Source of the DNA: Candidatus Komeilibacteria bacterium RIFCSPHIGHO2_01_FULL_52_14
GTDB taxonomy: Bacteria; Patescibacteriota; Patescibacteriia; UBA1558; 2-01-FULL-52-15
Length of the DNA: 7,659 bases
Assembly (NCBI GenBank): GCA_001818365.1
Contig: MHKK01000030.1
Span: 2,803 to 10,461 of the forward strand
Direction: 5' to 3'
How positions within the stretch are numbered: position 1 is the stretch's first letter; each line of letters begins with the position of its first letter. Positions 1 through 4,797 of this stretch are shown here, one piece after another. Under the pieces are notes generated by a model, which was not told where the DNA came from, ran no database searches, and was given only the letters and a program-made list of their open reading frames with translations. A program made the translations under genes and the position numbers.

Positions 1-1463
1 ATTGCGGCGGCATCGGCCAAGTCGGCAATGGTTCGTGCCACCTTGATCGTTTTATAAAACGATCGTGCGGACAGTTGTAAACGGTGCGACGCTTCAAGCA
101 AAAGCTTCTGGCTGCTGTCGGTCAGAGCGCAATGACGGCGTAACGCTCGGTGATCCATTTCGGCATTGATCATCGATTCCGCAAAACGCGCATGCTGCCG
201 CTCGCGAGCACCCGATACGCGTTCACGGATCGCTTCCGAACTTTCGCTCTGCACCTCGCCAAGAAGTTGTTCGCGTTTGACGGCAGGAACGTAGACATCC
301 AGATCGATCCGGTCGCGCAAAGGTCCGGACACGCGCGCTGCGTACTTGCGCCGCTCGAAATCCGCGCATGTACACATGCGCTCGGTATCTCCCCAATATC
401 CGCACGGGCACGGATTCTGTGCCGCGAGCAGCGTTATGTGCGCAGGGAACGTGCACGTTCCCTGCGCCCTGCTCACCACAACAACCCTGTCCTCAAGCGG
501 CTGTCGCAATGCTTCGAGGACCATTCGCGGAAACTCGGGAAATTCATCGAGAAACAAAACACCCCGATGTGCGAGCGTGACCTCGCCGGGCCTGGGCCAT
601 GACCCGCCTCCGACGATGGCGACGACCGATGCGGTGTGATGCGGCGAGCGAAACGGGCGCTCGGTCACGAAGGGCGATTCCTCCGAGAGCAACCCCGCAT
701 AACTGTAGATCTTGGAAACTTCCAGCGCTTCGTGTTGCGTCAGCGGCGGCAGGATCGAAACAAAACTTTTTGCGAGCATCGTTTTACCGCTTCCCGGCGT
801 ACCGGTCAGTAGAACGTTATGCCCGCCTGCCGCTGCAATCTCAAGCGCGCGTTTCGCCTGCAGCTGACCGCGCACATCGGTAAGATCGACCGCATAGTTT
901 GCAATTCTCCCACTTTCACGGTGCTGCGGCTCGATAGGTAACGCGGCAGTACCGGATAAATGCGCAACAAGTGCCGCAAGCGAAGGAACCCGTAGTACAC
1001 TGACTCCTTCAATATAAGAAGCTTCTTTTGCGTTCGCGGCAGGAACGTATAAACGCCTGATGCCCAACGCCGGTAAGGCCGAGGCCGTTAAAAGCGACCC
1101 GCGGATCGGGCGAACCGACCCGTTTAGTGCTAATTCTCCGCAAAATACGGCCTGTTCGTCCTCGGGAGAGCATTTCACCAGGCCCTGAGCTTTCAGAATC
1201 GCAACAGCGATCGCGAGATCGTACCCGCTGCCTTCTTTTTTTATGTGGGCCGGAGCCAGATTGACCGTCACTTTCGTGCGCGGAAACTGAAATCCGCTGT
1301 TTTCTAACGCTGAGCGGATTCTTTCCCGCGCTTCCTGTACGGCAGTATCGGGAAGTCCGACCAGCACAAAACTCGGCAAGTGCCTCGCAATGTGTGCCTC
1401 GACCTGCATGCAATAACTCGCAATGCCCCGGTGCACCACCGATAAAACTTGTGCCGTTCCCAT
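1..1463 (-). CDS. comM: ComM/YifB family AAA+ ATPase (Mg-chelatase-like), 3' end cut by window edge
   Basis: The reading frame is open from an ATG at 1463 to the window edge and gives 487 residues without a stop; the family is usually slightly above 500, so about 20 C-terminal residues are missing. An N-terminal Lon-protease-like domain (about 1-175, with FVLVGLPDTAVQEARERIRSA) precedes an AAA+ Mg-chelatase-type module: Walker A GTPGSGKT at 221-228, Walker B VLFLDEFPEF at 302-311, and a Cys cluster at 352, 354, 364 and 366 in the family's NPCPCGYWGD region. SGPLRDRIDL at 379-388 carries the arginine-finger/sensor region, followed by the helical C-terminal domain. Known family role: hexameric helicase promoting branch migration of transforming DNA during natural transformation. 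The start at 1463 places VLSVVHRGI where family members begin, but no Shine-Dalgarno lies close by. An in-frame ATG at 1517 would add 18 residues (MIRPEELGSLFTRSDFLF). Identification is secure; the start is less so. Confidence 0.95.
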   Translation of the reverse strand, partial: MGTAQVLSVVHRGIASYCMQVEAHIARHLPSFVLVGLPDTAVQEARERIRSALENSGFQFPRTKVTVNLAPAHIKKEGSGYDLAIAVAILKAQGLVKCSPEDEQAVFCGELALNGSVRPIRGSLLTASALPALGIRRLYVPAANAKEASYIEGVSVLRVPSLAALVAHLSGTAALPIEPQHRESGRIANYAVDLTDVRGQLQAKRALEIAAAGGHNVLLTGTPGSGKTMLAKSFVSILPPLTQHEALEVSKIYSYAGLLSEESPFVTERPFRSPHHTASVVAIVGGGSWPRPGEVTLAHRGVLFLDEFPEFPRMVLEALRQPLEDRVVVVSRAQGTCTFPAHITLLAAQNPCPCGYWGDTERMCTCADFERRKYAARVSGPLRDRIDLDVYVPAVKREQLLGEVQSESSEAIRERVSGARERQHARFAESMINAEMDHRALRRHCALTDSSQKLLLEASHRLQLSARSFYKTIKVARTIADLADAAA

Positions 1464-1467
1464 AAAT

Positions 1468-1524
1468 AAAAAATCGCTTCTCGTGAAAAGCGATCCCAGC
1501 TCCTCTGGGCGTATCATCGCTTTT
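1468..1524 (-). promoter_or_regulatory. Candidate attenuator-like leader of comM with two exclusive hairpins
   Basis: On the minus strand the leader contains AAAAGCGAT (1524-1516), ATCGCTTTT (1494-1486) and AAGCGAT (1479-1473), the last running directly into six T's (1473-1468). Segments 1 and 2 can form a perfect 9-bp helix enclosing a second 5-bp hairpin (CCCAG/CTGGG) whose loop is AGGAG. Segments 2 and 3 can instead form a hairpin followed by the T tract, an intrinsic-terminator shape ending just before the ATG at 1463. Because segment 2 is shared, the folds exclude each other. The alternative is that translation starts at 1517 and this stretch is coding. The complementarity is seen directly; regulation is inferred. 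Confidence 0.5.
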
Positions 1525-1532
1525 CTGTCGAT

Positions 1533-1561
1533 ATCGTATGACGGGGACAAACTGATGTCAA
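1533..1561 (-). promoter_or_regulatory. Probable sigma70-type promoter of comM
   Basis: Minus-strand TTGACA (1561-1556) is a perfect -35 hexamer, followed by a 17-nt spacer and TACGAT (1538-1533), which matches four of six -10 positions. The predicted transcript would begin near 1526-1528, giving a leader of about 60 nt before the ATG at 1463. The -35 box sits at the edge of the GC-rich repeat at 1557-1621. Confidence 0.6.
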
Positions 1562-1621
1562 CCCCCCACCAGGGCACTGGTGAGGGGTCAACCCCCCACC
1601 TGCGCGCAGGTGGGGGGGTGA
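1557..1621. repeat. Two tandem GC-rich palindromic units
   Basis: The 14-bp sequence GTCAACCCCCCACC occurs twice on the plus strand, at 1557-1570 and 1587-1600, exactly 30 bp apart. Each copy begins an inverted repeat. The first (about 1561-1588) has CACCAG/CTGGTG around a GGCA loop and an outer CCCC/GGGG stem with one mismatch. The second is a perfect 26-bp palindrome at 1592-1617, with outer TCA/TGA arms (1588-1590 and 1619-1621). On the minus strand each copy reads GGTGGGGGGTTGAC and so carries a TTGAC; the leftmost supplies the -35 box of the comM promoter. No protein is credible here. It may be a dispersed hairpin-repeat family or a regulatory palindrome; one window cannot decide. Confidence 0.7.
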
Positions 1622-1757
1622 AGCAAGGAGCGATTTATTTAATCCTGGTGTTTGTATGGAGCGAGTAAGATTTTCGTATGGGCCGCGTCTTCTTTCTATG
1701 AACACATACCCGGGAGCTATAGTTGCTTTGTGTATCCCCACAGTTCTTTTTTGTAAC

Positions 1758-1794
1758 ACAAAAGCAGGTGCCGTGCGGGCGCCTGTTTTTGTTT
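1758..1794. terminator. Bidirectional intrinsic terminator after lspA
   Basis: CAGGTGCC (1765-1772) pairs with GGCGCCTG (1778-1785, one G-U pair) around the loop GTGCG, and flanking ACAAAA/TTTTTGT extends the stem outward. On the plus strand it is followed by TTTTTGTTT; on the minus strand by CTTTTGTGTT. It lies immediately downstream of the lspA stop, so its minus-strand role is to end the DksA-like/lspA unit. The better T tract faces plus-strand transcription, although no plus-strand gene is evident in 1622-1757. Confidence 0.7.
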
Positions 1795-1799
1795 ACATG

Positions 1800-2264
1800 C
1801 TATTCGGGCCGCATCCGGCGCCGGCGCGAATCAAGAAGCGTGAACGCGACGAGCGATGCGACGATATAGGCATCGCTTACATTGAACACCGGAAAAAAAC
1901 CGAGATCGATATAATCGAAGACGCCGCCCAAAAGAATACGGTCCAGTACATTCGAGAGAGCTCCTGCGGTGAGCAGTCCCCACCAAAAAAAGGTCTGTGC
2001 GTTCCGGCGATAGGATCGGTATGCCGTCACACCCAGTGCAAGGGTGATACCGACAAGCAGCGGAATAAAAAAAACATGCAGTGCACTCGGCACCGGTATC
2101 GAAAATGCAATGTTTCGATTCAGCTCGGGATTAATCGGCCATGCGGGCCCGCTCTCCGCGGCGAACCACAGATCGTGCTTGATCGTTCGATCGAGAACAA
2201 ACGCGGACACTACGGCGAGGACCTGGGCCCGGCCTACATGAATTTTTTCTTGCAGTCCATGCAT
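1800..2264 (-). CDS. lspA: Lipoprotein signal peptidase (signal peptidase II)
   Basis: An aspartyl protease of the inner membrane that removes signal peptides from prolipoproteins after lipid attachment. With the ATG at 2264 the product is 154 residues, normal for the family. It shows the expected order: first membrane helix about 12-25 ending in VLDRTIKH (equivalent to the usual DQxxK), NIAFSIP at 51-57, a membrane helix about 62-80, GALSNVLDRI at 101-110 with a catalytic-type Asp at 108, then FDYIDLGFFPVFNVSD with the second catalytic-type Asp at 131, and a last helix about 132-145 followed by an Arg-rich cytoplasmic tail. A further in-frame ATG at 2318 would add 18 residues but would reach into the zinc-finger codons of the gene upstream, so 2264 is preferred. 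It still overlaps that gene by 31 nt, suggesting translational coupling; no clear Shine-Dalgarno is visible. Confidence 0.92.
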   Translation of the reverse strand: MHGLQEKIHVGRAQVLAVVSAFVLDRTIKHDLWFAAESGPAWPINPELNRNIAFSIPVPSALHVFFIPLLVGITLALGVTAYRSYRRNAQTFFWWGLLTAGALSNVLDRILLGGVFDYIDLGFFPVFNVSDAYIVASLVAFTLLDSRRRRMRPE

Positions 2265-2608
2265 GCAGTTGCCGACGGAAAAGCGCGCAGGCGCTCCGGG
2301 CTGATCATAGTACCGCATTTTTCGCAGATCCCGTAATTTCCCTCTTCGATTTTCTTCAATGCCTTATTGACGTTAAAAAGTGATACTTCCAAATTTTTCT
2401 CCATGCTCAAATTTCCTTCATAGGCCGCTACTTCCGCCGCATTCTCGTCCTCTTTCTCGCCGAAGTCCGGAAATTTCGCATCATATTCGTTATCTCCGTG
2501 CAGCTGCTGGACACCATCCATTTTAAGCTCGCGCAAAAGCTGACTTTTGCGTTCTTCCAGAAGCCGTTTCTGTTCCGCTAAAAAAGCTGCATCAACCTTC
2601 ATTGCCAT
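2234..2608 (-). CDS. TraR/DksA-family zinc-finger transcription factor
   Basis: A 124-residue protein. The N-terminal part (about 6-90) is charged and helical, consistent with the DksA coiled coil, with an acidic FPDFGEKEDENAAE segment at 46-59. The C-terminal zinc finger has Cys95-x2-Cys98 and Cys116-x2-Cys119 in GICEKCG...CMDC. Family role: such proteins enter the secondary channel of RNA polymerase and adjust initiation, often together with ppGpp. It is shorter than Escherichia coli DksA and lacks an obvious DxxDxA tip motif, so whether it works like DksA is open. Either the ATG at 2608 or that at 2602 could be the start; GGGAT just upstream is a weak ribosome binding site. A minus-strand TATACT (2636-2631) could be its -10 box, but no good -35 is visible. 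lspA follows with overlap, indicating one transcription unit. Confidence 0.88.
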   Translation of the reverse strand: MAMKVDAAFLAEQKRLLEERKSQLLRELKMDGVQQLHGDNEYDAKFPDFGEKEDENAAEVAAYEGNLSMEKNLEVSLFNVNKALKKIEEGNYGICEKCGTMISPERLRAFPSATACMDCKKKFM

Positions 2609-2645
2609 ATATCCCGTTTATACAGAATTTAGTATACGCCATATC

Positions 2646-2864
2646 CTACACGAAAACCCGAATCGCGTCCAGAGTGGCATCATCTTTAAATTTTTTCATT
2701 TGCCGTGGCAACGCATCTCCGGAACTACCCGCCTGCGCTGAAGCTGCCTGCCTATCGGCACCTGTCTGCCGACAGGCAAAGGCAGGCGACGGATCGCAAC
2801 AATTTTCAAACGCGGATTGCATCCGCGCGAACATAATTGTCGGCAAAAAAAACAAGAGGCGCAT
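2646..2864 (-). CDS. Possible small exported protein (doubtful ORF)
   Basis: A 72-codon frame from the ATG at 2864 to a TAG at 2646, ending 37 nt before the DksA-like gene on the same strand. A TTG at 2876 could add four residues. The N-terminus, MRLLFFLPTIMFARMQSAFE, resembles a short signal peptide, and the C-terminus (KKFKDDATLDAIRVFV) looks protein-like. The middle, SPAFACRQTGADRQAAS, is encoded by the palindrome at 2746-2787 and looks like translated repeat. No clear Shine-Dalgarno and no recognised family. It could be a real small protein carrying an inserted palindromic element, a remnant, or a chance frame. Confidence 0.3.
   Translation of the reverse strand: MRLLFFLPTIMFARMQSAFENCCDPSPAFACRQTGADRQAASAQAGSSGDALPRQMKKFKDDATLDAIRVFV
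2746..2787. repeat. Nested imperfect palindromic element
   Basis: Outer arms GCCTGCCT (2746-2753) and AGGCAGGC (2780-2787) are perfectly complementary over 8 bp. Inside, two competing stems are possible: TCGGCA/TGCCGA (2755-2760 with 2767-2772) or CCTGTC/GACAGG (2761-2766 with 2771-2776). It has no T tract, so it is not a terminator. It resembles the short GGCAGGC-rich dispersed palindromes I associate with some Patescibacteria genomes; that comparison is from memory. Confidence 0.65.
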
Positions 2865-2902
2865 GCTAAAGCCCAAACGTTATATATTTTGTGGCTGCGT
2901 GC

Positions 2903-2944
2903 GCCCCTATGCCGTTACAAGTTAGTTGTTTCCGACATAGGGGC
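2903..2944 (-). other. Conserved-looking stem-loop of unknown role
   Basis: GCCCCTATGTCG-type arms at 2903-2914 and 2933-2944 pair over 12 positions. The single non-Watson-Crick position (2912 with 2935) is a G-U pair only if the RNA is read from the minus strand and a C-A mismatch on the plus strand, which favours a minus-strand RNA. A second short stem ACAA/TTGT (2917-2920 with 2926-2929) lies inside. There is no T tract. It lies about 40 nt upstream of the doubtful ORF at 2646-2864 and could be a leader structure, a transcript 3' structure or a mobile-repeat hairpin. Confidence 0.5.
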
Positions 2945-3194
2945 TGGGGAGCTCATGAGCACCATGACAATGATGCGCGTAAGTTCCCCAACCGGAAAAT
3001 ATCAGAAGTCAACATTTTAATTTGTAAAGGCACTGTTGTTGCTATCGCCCTGACTCAGATAGCTAATGTACTCTTCTCCACCACCCTTATCGGTAGTATC
3101 TCCGCTTTTATACGAGGATCCACCTTTTTAACAATTTTATTTTTGTTTTTCAAGAATTGTCGGGATAGTCAGGTCACCCCTTAACGGGTAGTGC
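2945..3194. other. Intergenic stretch without a convincing gene
   Basis: Together with its flanks (2865-3409) this is the largest gene-poor region of the window, more AT-rich than the coding parts. A plus-strand frame (2891-3184) is hydrophobic but lacks a ribosome binding site. On the minus strand a frame of about 35 codons ending in TAA near 3020 encodes a Gly/Ser/Asp-rich peptide without a start codon. Neither is a supported gene. A 6-bp inverted repeat ACAATT/AATTGT lies within 3129-3159. Confidence 0.4.
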
Positions 3195-3267
3195 AAAAGA
3201 AAAAAATTACTCCAAAGCTGTTGTTTAGGGTAATTTTTCTCGAACGCGGGCTTGATAACCCGTACAT
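3195..3267 (-). ncRNA. Candidate small RNA of about 70 nt
   Basis: A near-consensus promoter places a transcript start at about 3267, and an AT-rich hairpin followed by a T-rich stretch ends about 70 nt later. Between them is a hairpin CGGG/CCCG (3262-3259 with 3250-3247) around an 8-nt loop. The only reading frame is a leaderless 28-codon one starting at the same A (MYGLSSPRSRKITLNNSF...), continuing through the terminator hairpin to a TAA at 3183-3181; it has no ribosome binding site and resembles no family I know. A regulatory RNA, or an attenuated leader of something further left, are both possible. The promoter and terminator are seen; expression is inferred. Confidence 0.45.
3196..3238 (-). 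terminator. AT-rich intrinsic terminator of the candidate small RNA
   Basis: Arms at 3202-3216 and 3224-3238 pair over 15 positions with one mismatch and one possible wobble, around a 7-nt loop. On the minus strand the descending arm runs into TTTTTTTCTTTT, so termination would act on minus-strand transcription. On the plus strand the hairpin is followed by CTCG, so it would terminate poorly in that direction. Confidence 0.55.
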
Positions 3268-3272
3268 AGAGA

Positions 3273-3301
3273 AGTATATCATAAATTTGACATTAGGTCA
3301 A
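3273..3301 (-). promoter_or_regulatory. Strong sigma70-type promoter facing left
   Basis: Minus-strand TTGACC (3301-3296), a 17-nt spacer and TATACT (3278-3273) match consensus at five of six positions in each hexamer. An inverted repeat TTGAC-N5-GTCAA (3287-3291 and 3297-3301) overlaps the -35 and could be an operator. An overlapping plus-strand set, TTGATA (3252-3257), 17 nt, TATATC (3275-3280), suggests possible divergent initiation, though no plus-strand gene follows. Confidence 0.6.
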
Positions 3302-3341
3302 TAATATTTTTGCGCTAATCCTAGTAAAAAGTAATTTCCAT

Positions 3342-3370
3342 AAAATAAAAACCTCCGACTCTCGTCGGAG
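3342..3370 (-). terminator. Intrinsic terminator of the pnp transcription unit
   Basis: CTCCGAC (3353-3359) and GTCGGAG (3364-3370) form a perfect 7-bp stem with a 4-nt loop. On the minus strand it is followed by GTTTTTATTTT. It lies 39 nt after the TAA of the membrane protein gene at 3410-4789, in the correct orientation to end it. Confidence 0.85.
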
Positions 3371-3409
3371 CTGCATCCTCCGTTTGTCAACAGCTATTCC
3401 ACAGGCGGC

Positions 3410-4789
3410 TTACCAAAAGCAAAACGTGGATATCGCGGCTTTTTGAGCACTGGTCTCAAAACCAGCGTACCCGCGATGACTAAATTCGGTATTCTGAAAC
3501 GGGGCTGCAATGCCTGCTGCATACAGCGGACTGTTGGGGGGCGCGCCGGCGCACTGGACAAACGCGGGGTACCGGGTGATTTCAAACCACGTGTCATCAT
3601 ACTGTCCTTGTAACCAGGAAAATGCATTGGTGAGATAAGTCAGCCCGCCTTCGGACCTCGAATAGAGCGCATGACCTTGCACGACCGGTTCCGTGCTTGT
3701 CGAAGACGACCACACGCGAACCGGAACGCCGCCGATAATTTCATCGTGGGGTTCGAGAGCCGTTGCTTCGTATTCGCGCAATATTGTACGGTCCGGTAAA
3801 CGACGCTCCGTAATGCGAGGCTGAAACCATCCGGACAATTTCTCAGCGACCGCACGTATGGCTTCCGTGCTGGTACTTGCCATGAACCAGCCGTCATCGG
3901 TAGAAGCCAAAACGGTTAAGCGGGCAAGATACGGTTCAAGATCCGTTACGGAAATAAAATTAGCGAGAGAAATCTTCTGAAGCAGCGCCTGCATATACCA
4001 CTGAAATGCCGAATTGTTCTCATAGGACGACAGAGAACGATCGGCGACCATAAACTGCAGGTTTTCCGGTATCCGTAAGCCGGAAATGGCACTCCGGTCT
4101 TCTGCCGCGTCCTGTATGAAGCTGATACGGAGAAGACCCCGGTCCTGCTCGACGGAACAGCGCCAGGGTTCGGGATTCTCGGCGATCTGCAGGCCGGATA
4201 CACGCACCGCTTCCGGGCTGATCCCGAACGGAGTCAACGCACCAACGCCATGTCCGTAGCATGCTACATCCGAAGCGGGCAAAGATATCGGCTGCTTTGC
4301 TATCCCCCGATCGGCATCCCTCGGTAAAAAAACGATGTATTTATTTTCGTACGTCTGCGCGACGAGTTCGTTCGGATCATGCCATGAAGCCTCGGCAACG
4401 GGTAAGCCCGCTACCATCCTCTTCTGCGTTGCGGATAAAGGCGCTGCCGTCTCCACAACAAGCCCCGACGCAAAAGCGTCTCCGCTCCGAAACACGAACG
4501 GCAACGCACGAGTAATCGATACGCCGAGCTTCTGCTCGAGCTGCCGCCACTGATCGCGGATACGATTCCGTTCCACGTCAAGCAATTGGTTCTCACGAAG
4601 CACCGGGTGATCCCAATTGAAGACAGCCCGATGCGATACGAGGAGCGCAAACGAAGTTGTCTCCGGCAGAAACGAAGTGATAACACGAGACCGGTGCTGA
4701 CGATCGGATACCAGTACCCACATGATGCCGGCAACGGCACCGAGAAATACCAGCACCGTTACGGTACGTTCTCGTTTTCCAAATGCCAT
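3410..4789 (-). CDS. Unknown single-pass membrane protein downstream of pnp
   Basis: A 459-residue frame from the ATG at 4789. A short basic N-terminus (MAFGKRER) is followed by one membrane helix at about 9-27 (TVTVLVFLGAVAGIMWVLV), so the large remainder is probably outside the cytoplasm. No catalytic motif or named domain is recognised. The FLPETTSFALLVS segment after the helix, the alternating strand-like pattern and the late GHALYSRSEGGLTYLTNA stretch recall surface proteins of the DUF3352 type, but that is only a guess. It starts 8 nt after the pnp stop with no clear Shine-Dalgarno, so it is probably translated by coupling with pnp. The last 40-50 codons are suspicious: the frame ends in ...AAISTFCFW, while a neighbouring frame in the same place gives a more protein-like tail ending at 3394. 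It may be frameshifted near its 3' end. That it is a gene is well supported; its role is unknown. Confidence 0.85.
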   Translation of the reverse strand: MAFGKRERTVTVLVFLGAVAGIMWVLVSDRQHRSRVITSFLPETTSFALLVSHRAVFNWDHPVLRENQLLDVERNRIRDQWRQLEQKLGVSITRALPFVFRSGDAFASGLVVETAAPLSATQKRMVAGLPVAEASWHDPNELVAQTYENKYIVFLPRDADRGIAKQPISLPASDVACYGHGVGALTPFGISPEAVRVSGLQIAENPEPWRCSVEQDRGLLRISFIQDAAEDRSAISGLRIPENLQFMVADRSLSSYENNSAFQWYMQALLQKISLANFISVTDLEPYLARLTVLASTDDGWFMASTSTEAIRAVAEKLSGWFQPRITERRLPDRTILREYEATALEPHDEIIGGVPVRVWSSSTSTEPVVQGHALYSRSEGGLTYLTNAFSWLQGQYDDTWFEITRYPAFVQCAGAPPNSPLYAAGIAAPFQNTEFSHRGYAGFETSAQKAAISTFCFW

Positions 4790-4797
4790 GGTACGAA

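Noticed and set aside
150..602. Plus-strand open frames of 70-150 codons within 150-883
   Set aside because: They lie opposite the conserved ComM frame, whose Walker and Cys motifs are intact on the minus strand; the plus-strand translations have no recognisable features.
1009..1413. Minus-strand 134-codon frame
   Set aside because: It is a shifted frame inside comM, which reads without interruption from 1463 to the window edge.
1423..1668. Plus-strand 81-codon frame and the opposite minus-strand frame at 1514-1759
   Set aside because: Both translate the GC-rich palindromes into repetitive peptides and have no ribosome binding site or protein-like character.
1656..2336. Plus-strand 226-codon frame opposite lspA
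   Set aside because: The minus strand encodes LspA with both catalytic Asp motifs; the long plus frame is a consequence of the codon pattern.
2940..2996. tRNA-like pairing of GGGGA with TCCCC
   Set aside because: There is no cloverleaf, no anticodon arm and no T-loop in the right place.
2891..3184. Plus-strand 97-codon frame with hydrophobic C-terminal half
   Set aside because: It starts at a GTG within the stem-loop, has no ribosome binding site and no promoter, and its first half has no coding character. A short hydrophobic toxin cannot be fully excluded.
3241..3262. GTTCGAG on the minus strand, resembling a tRNA T-loop
   Set aside because: No acceptor stem, D arm or anticodon arm can be built around it.
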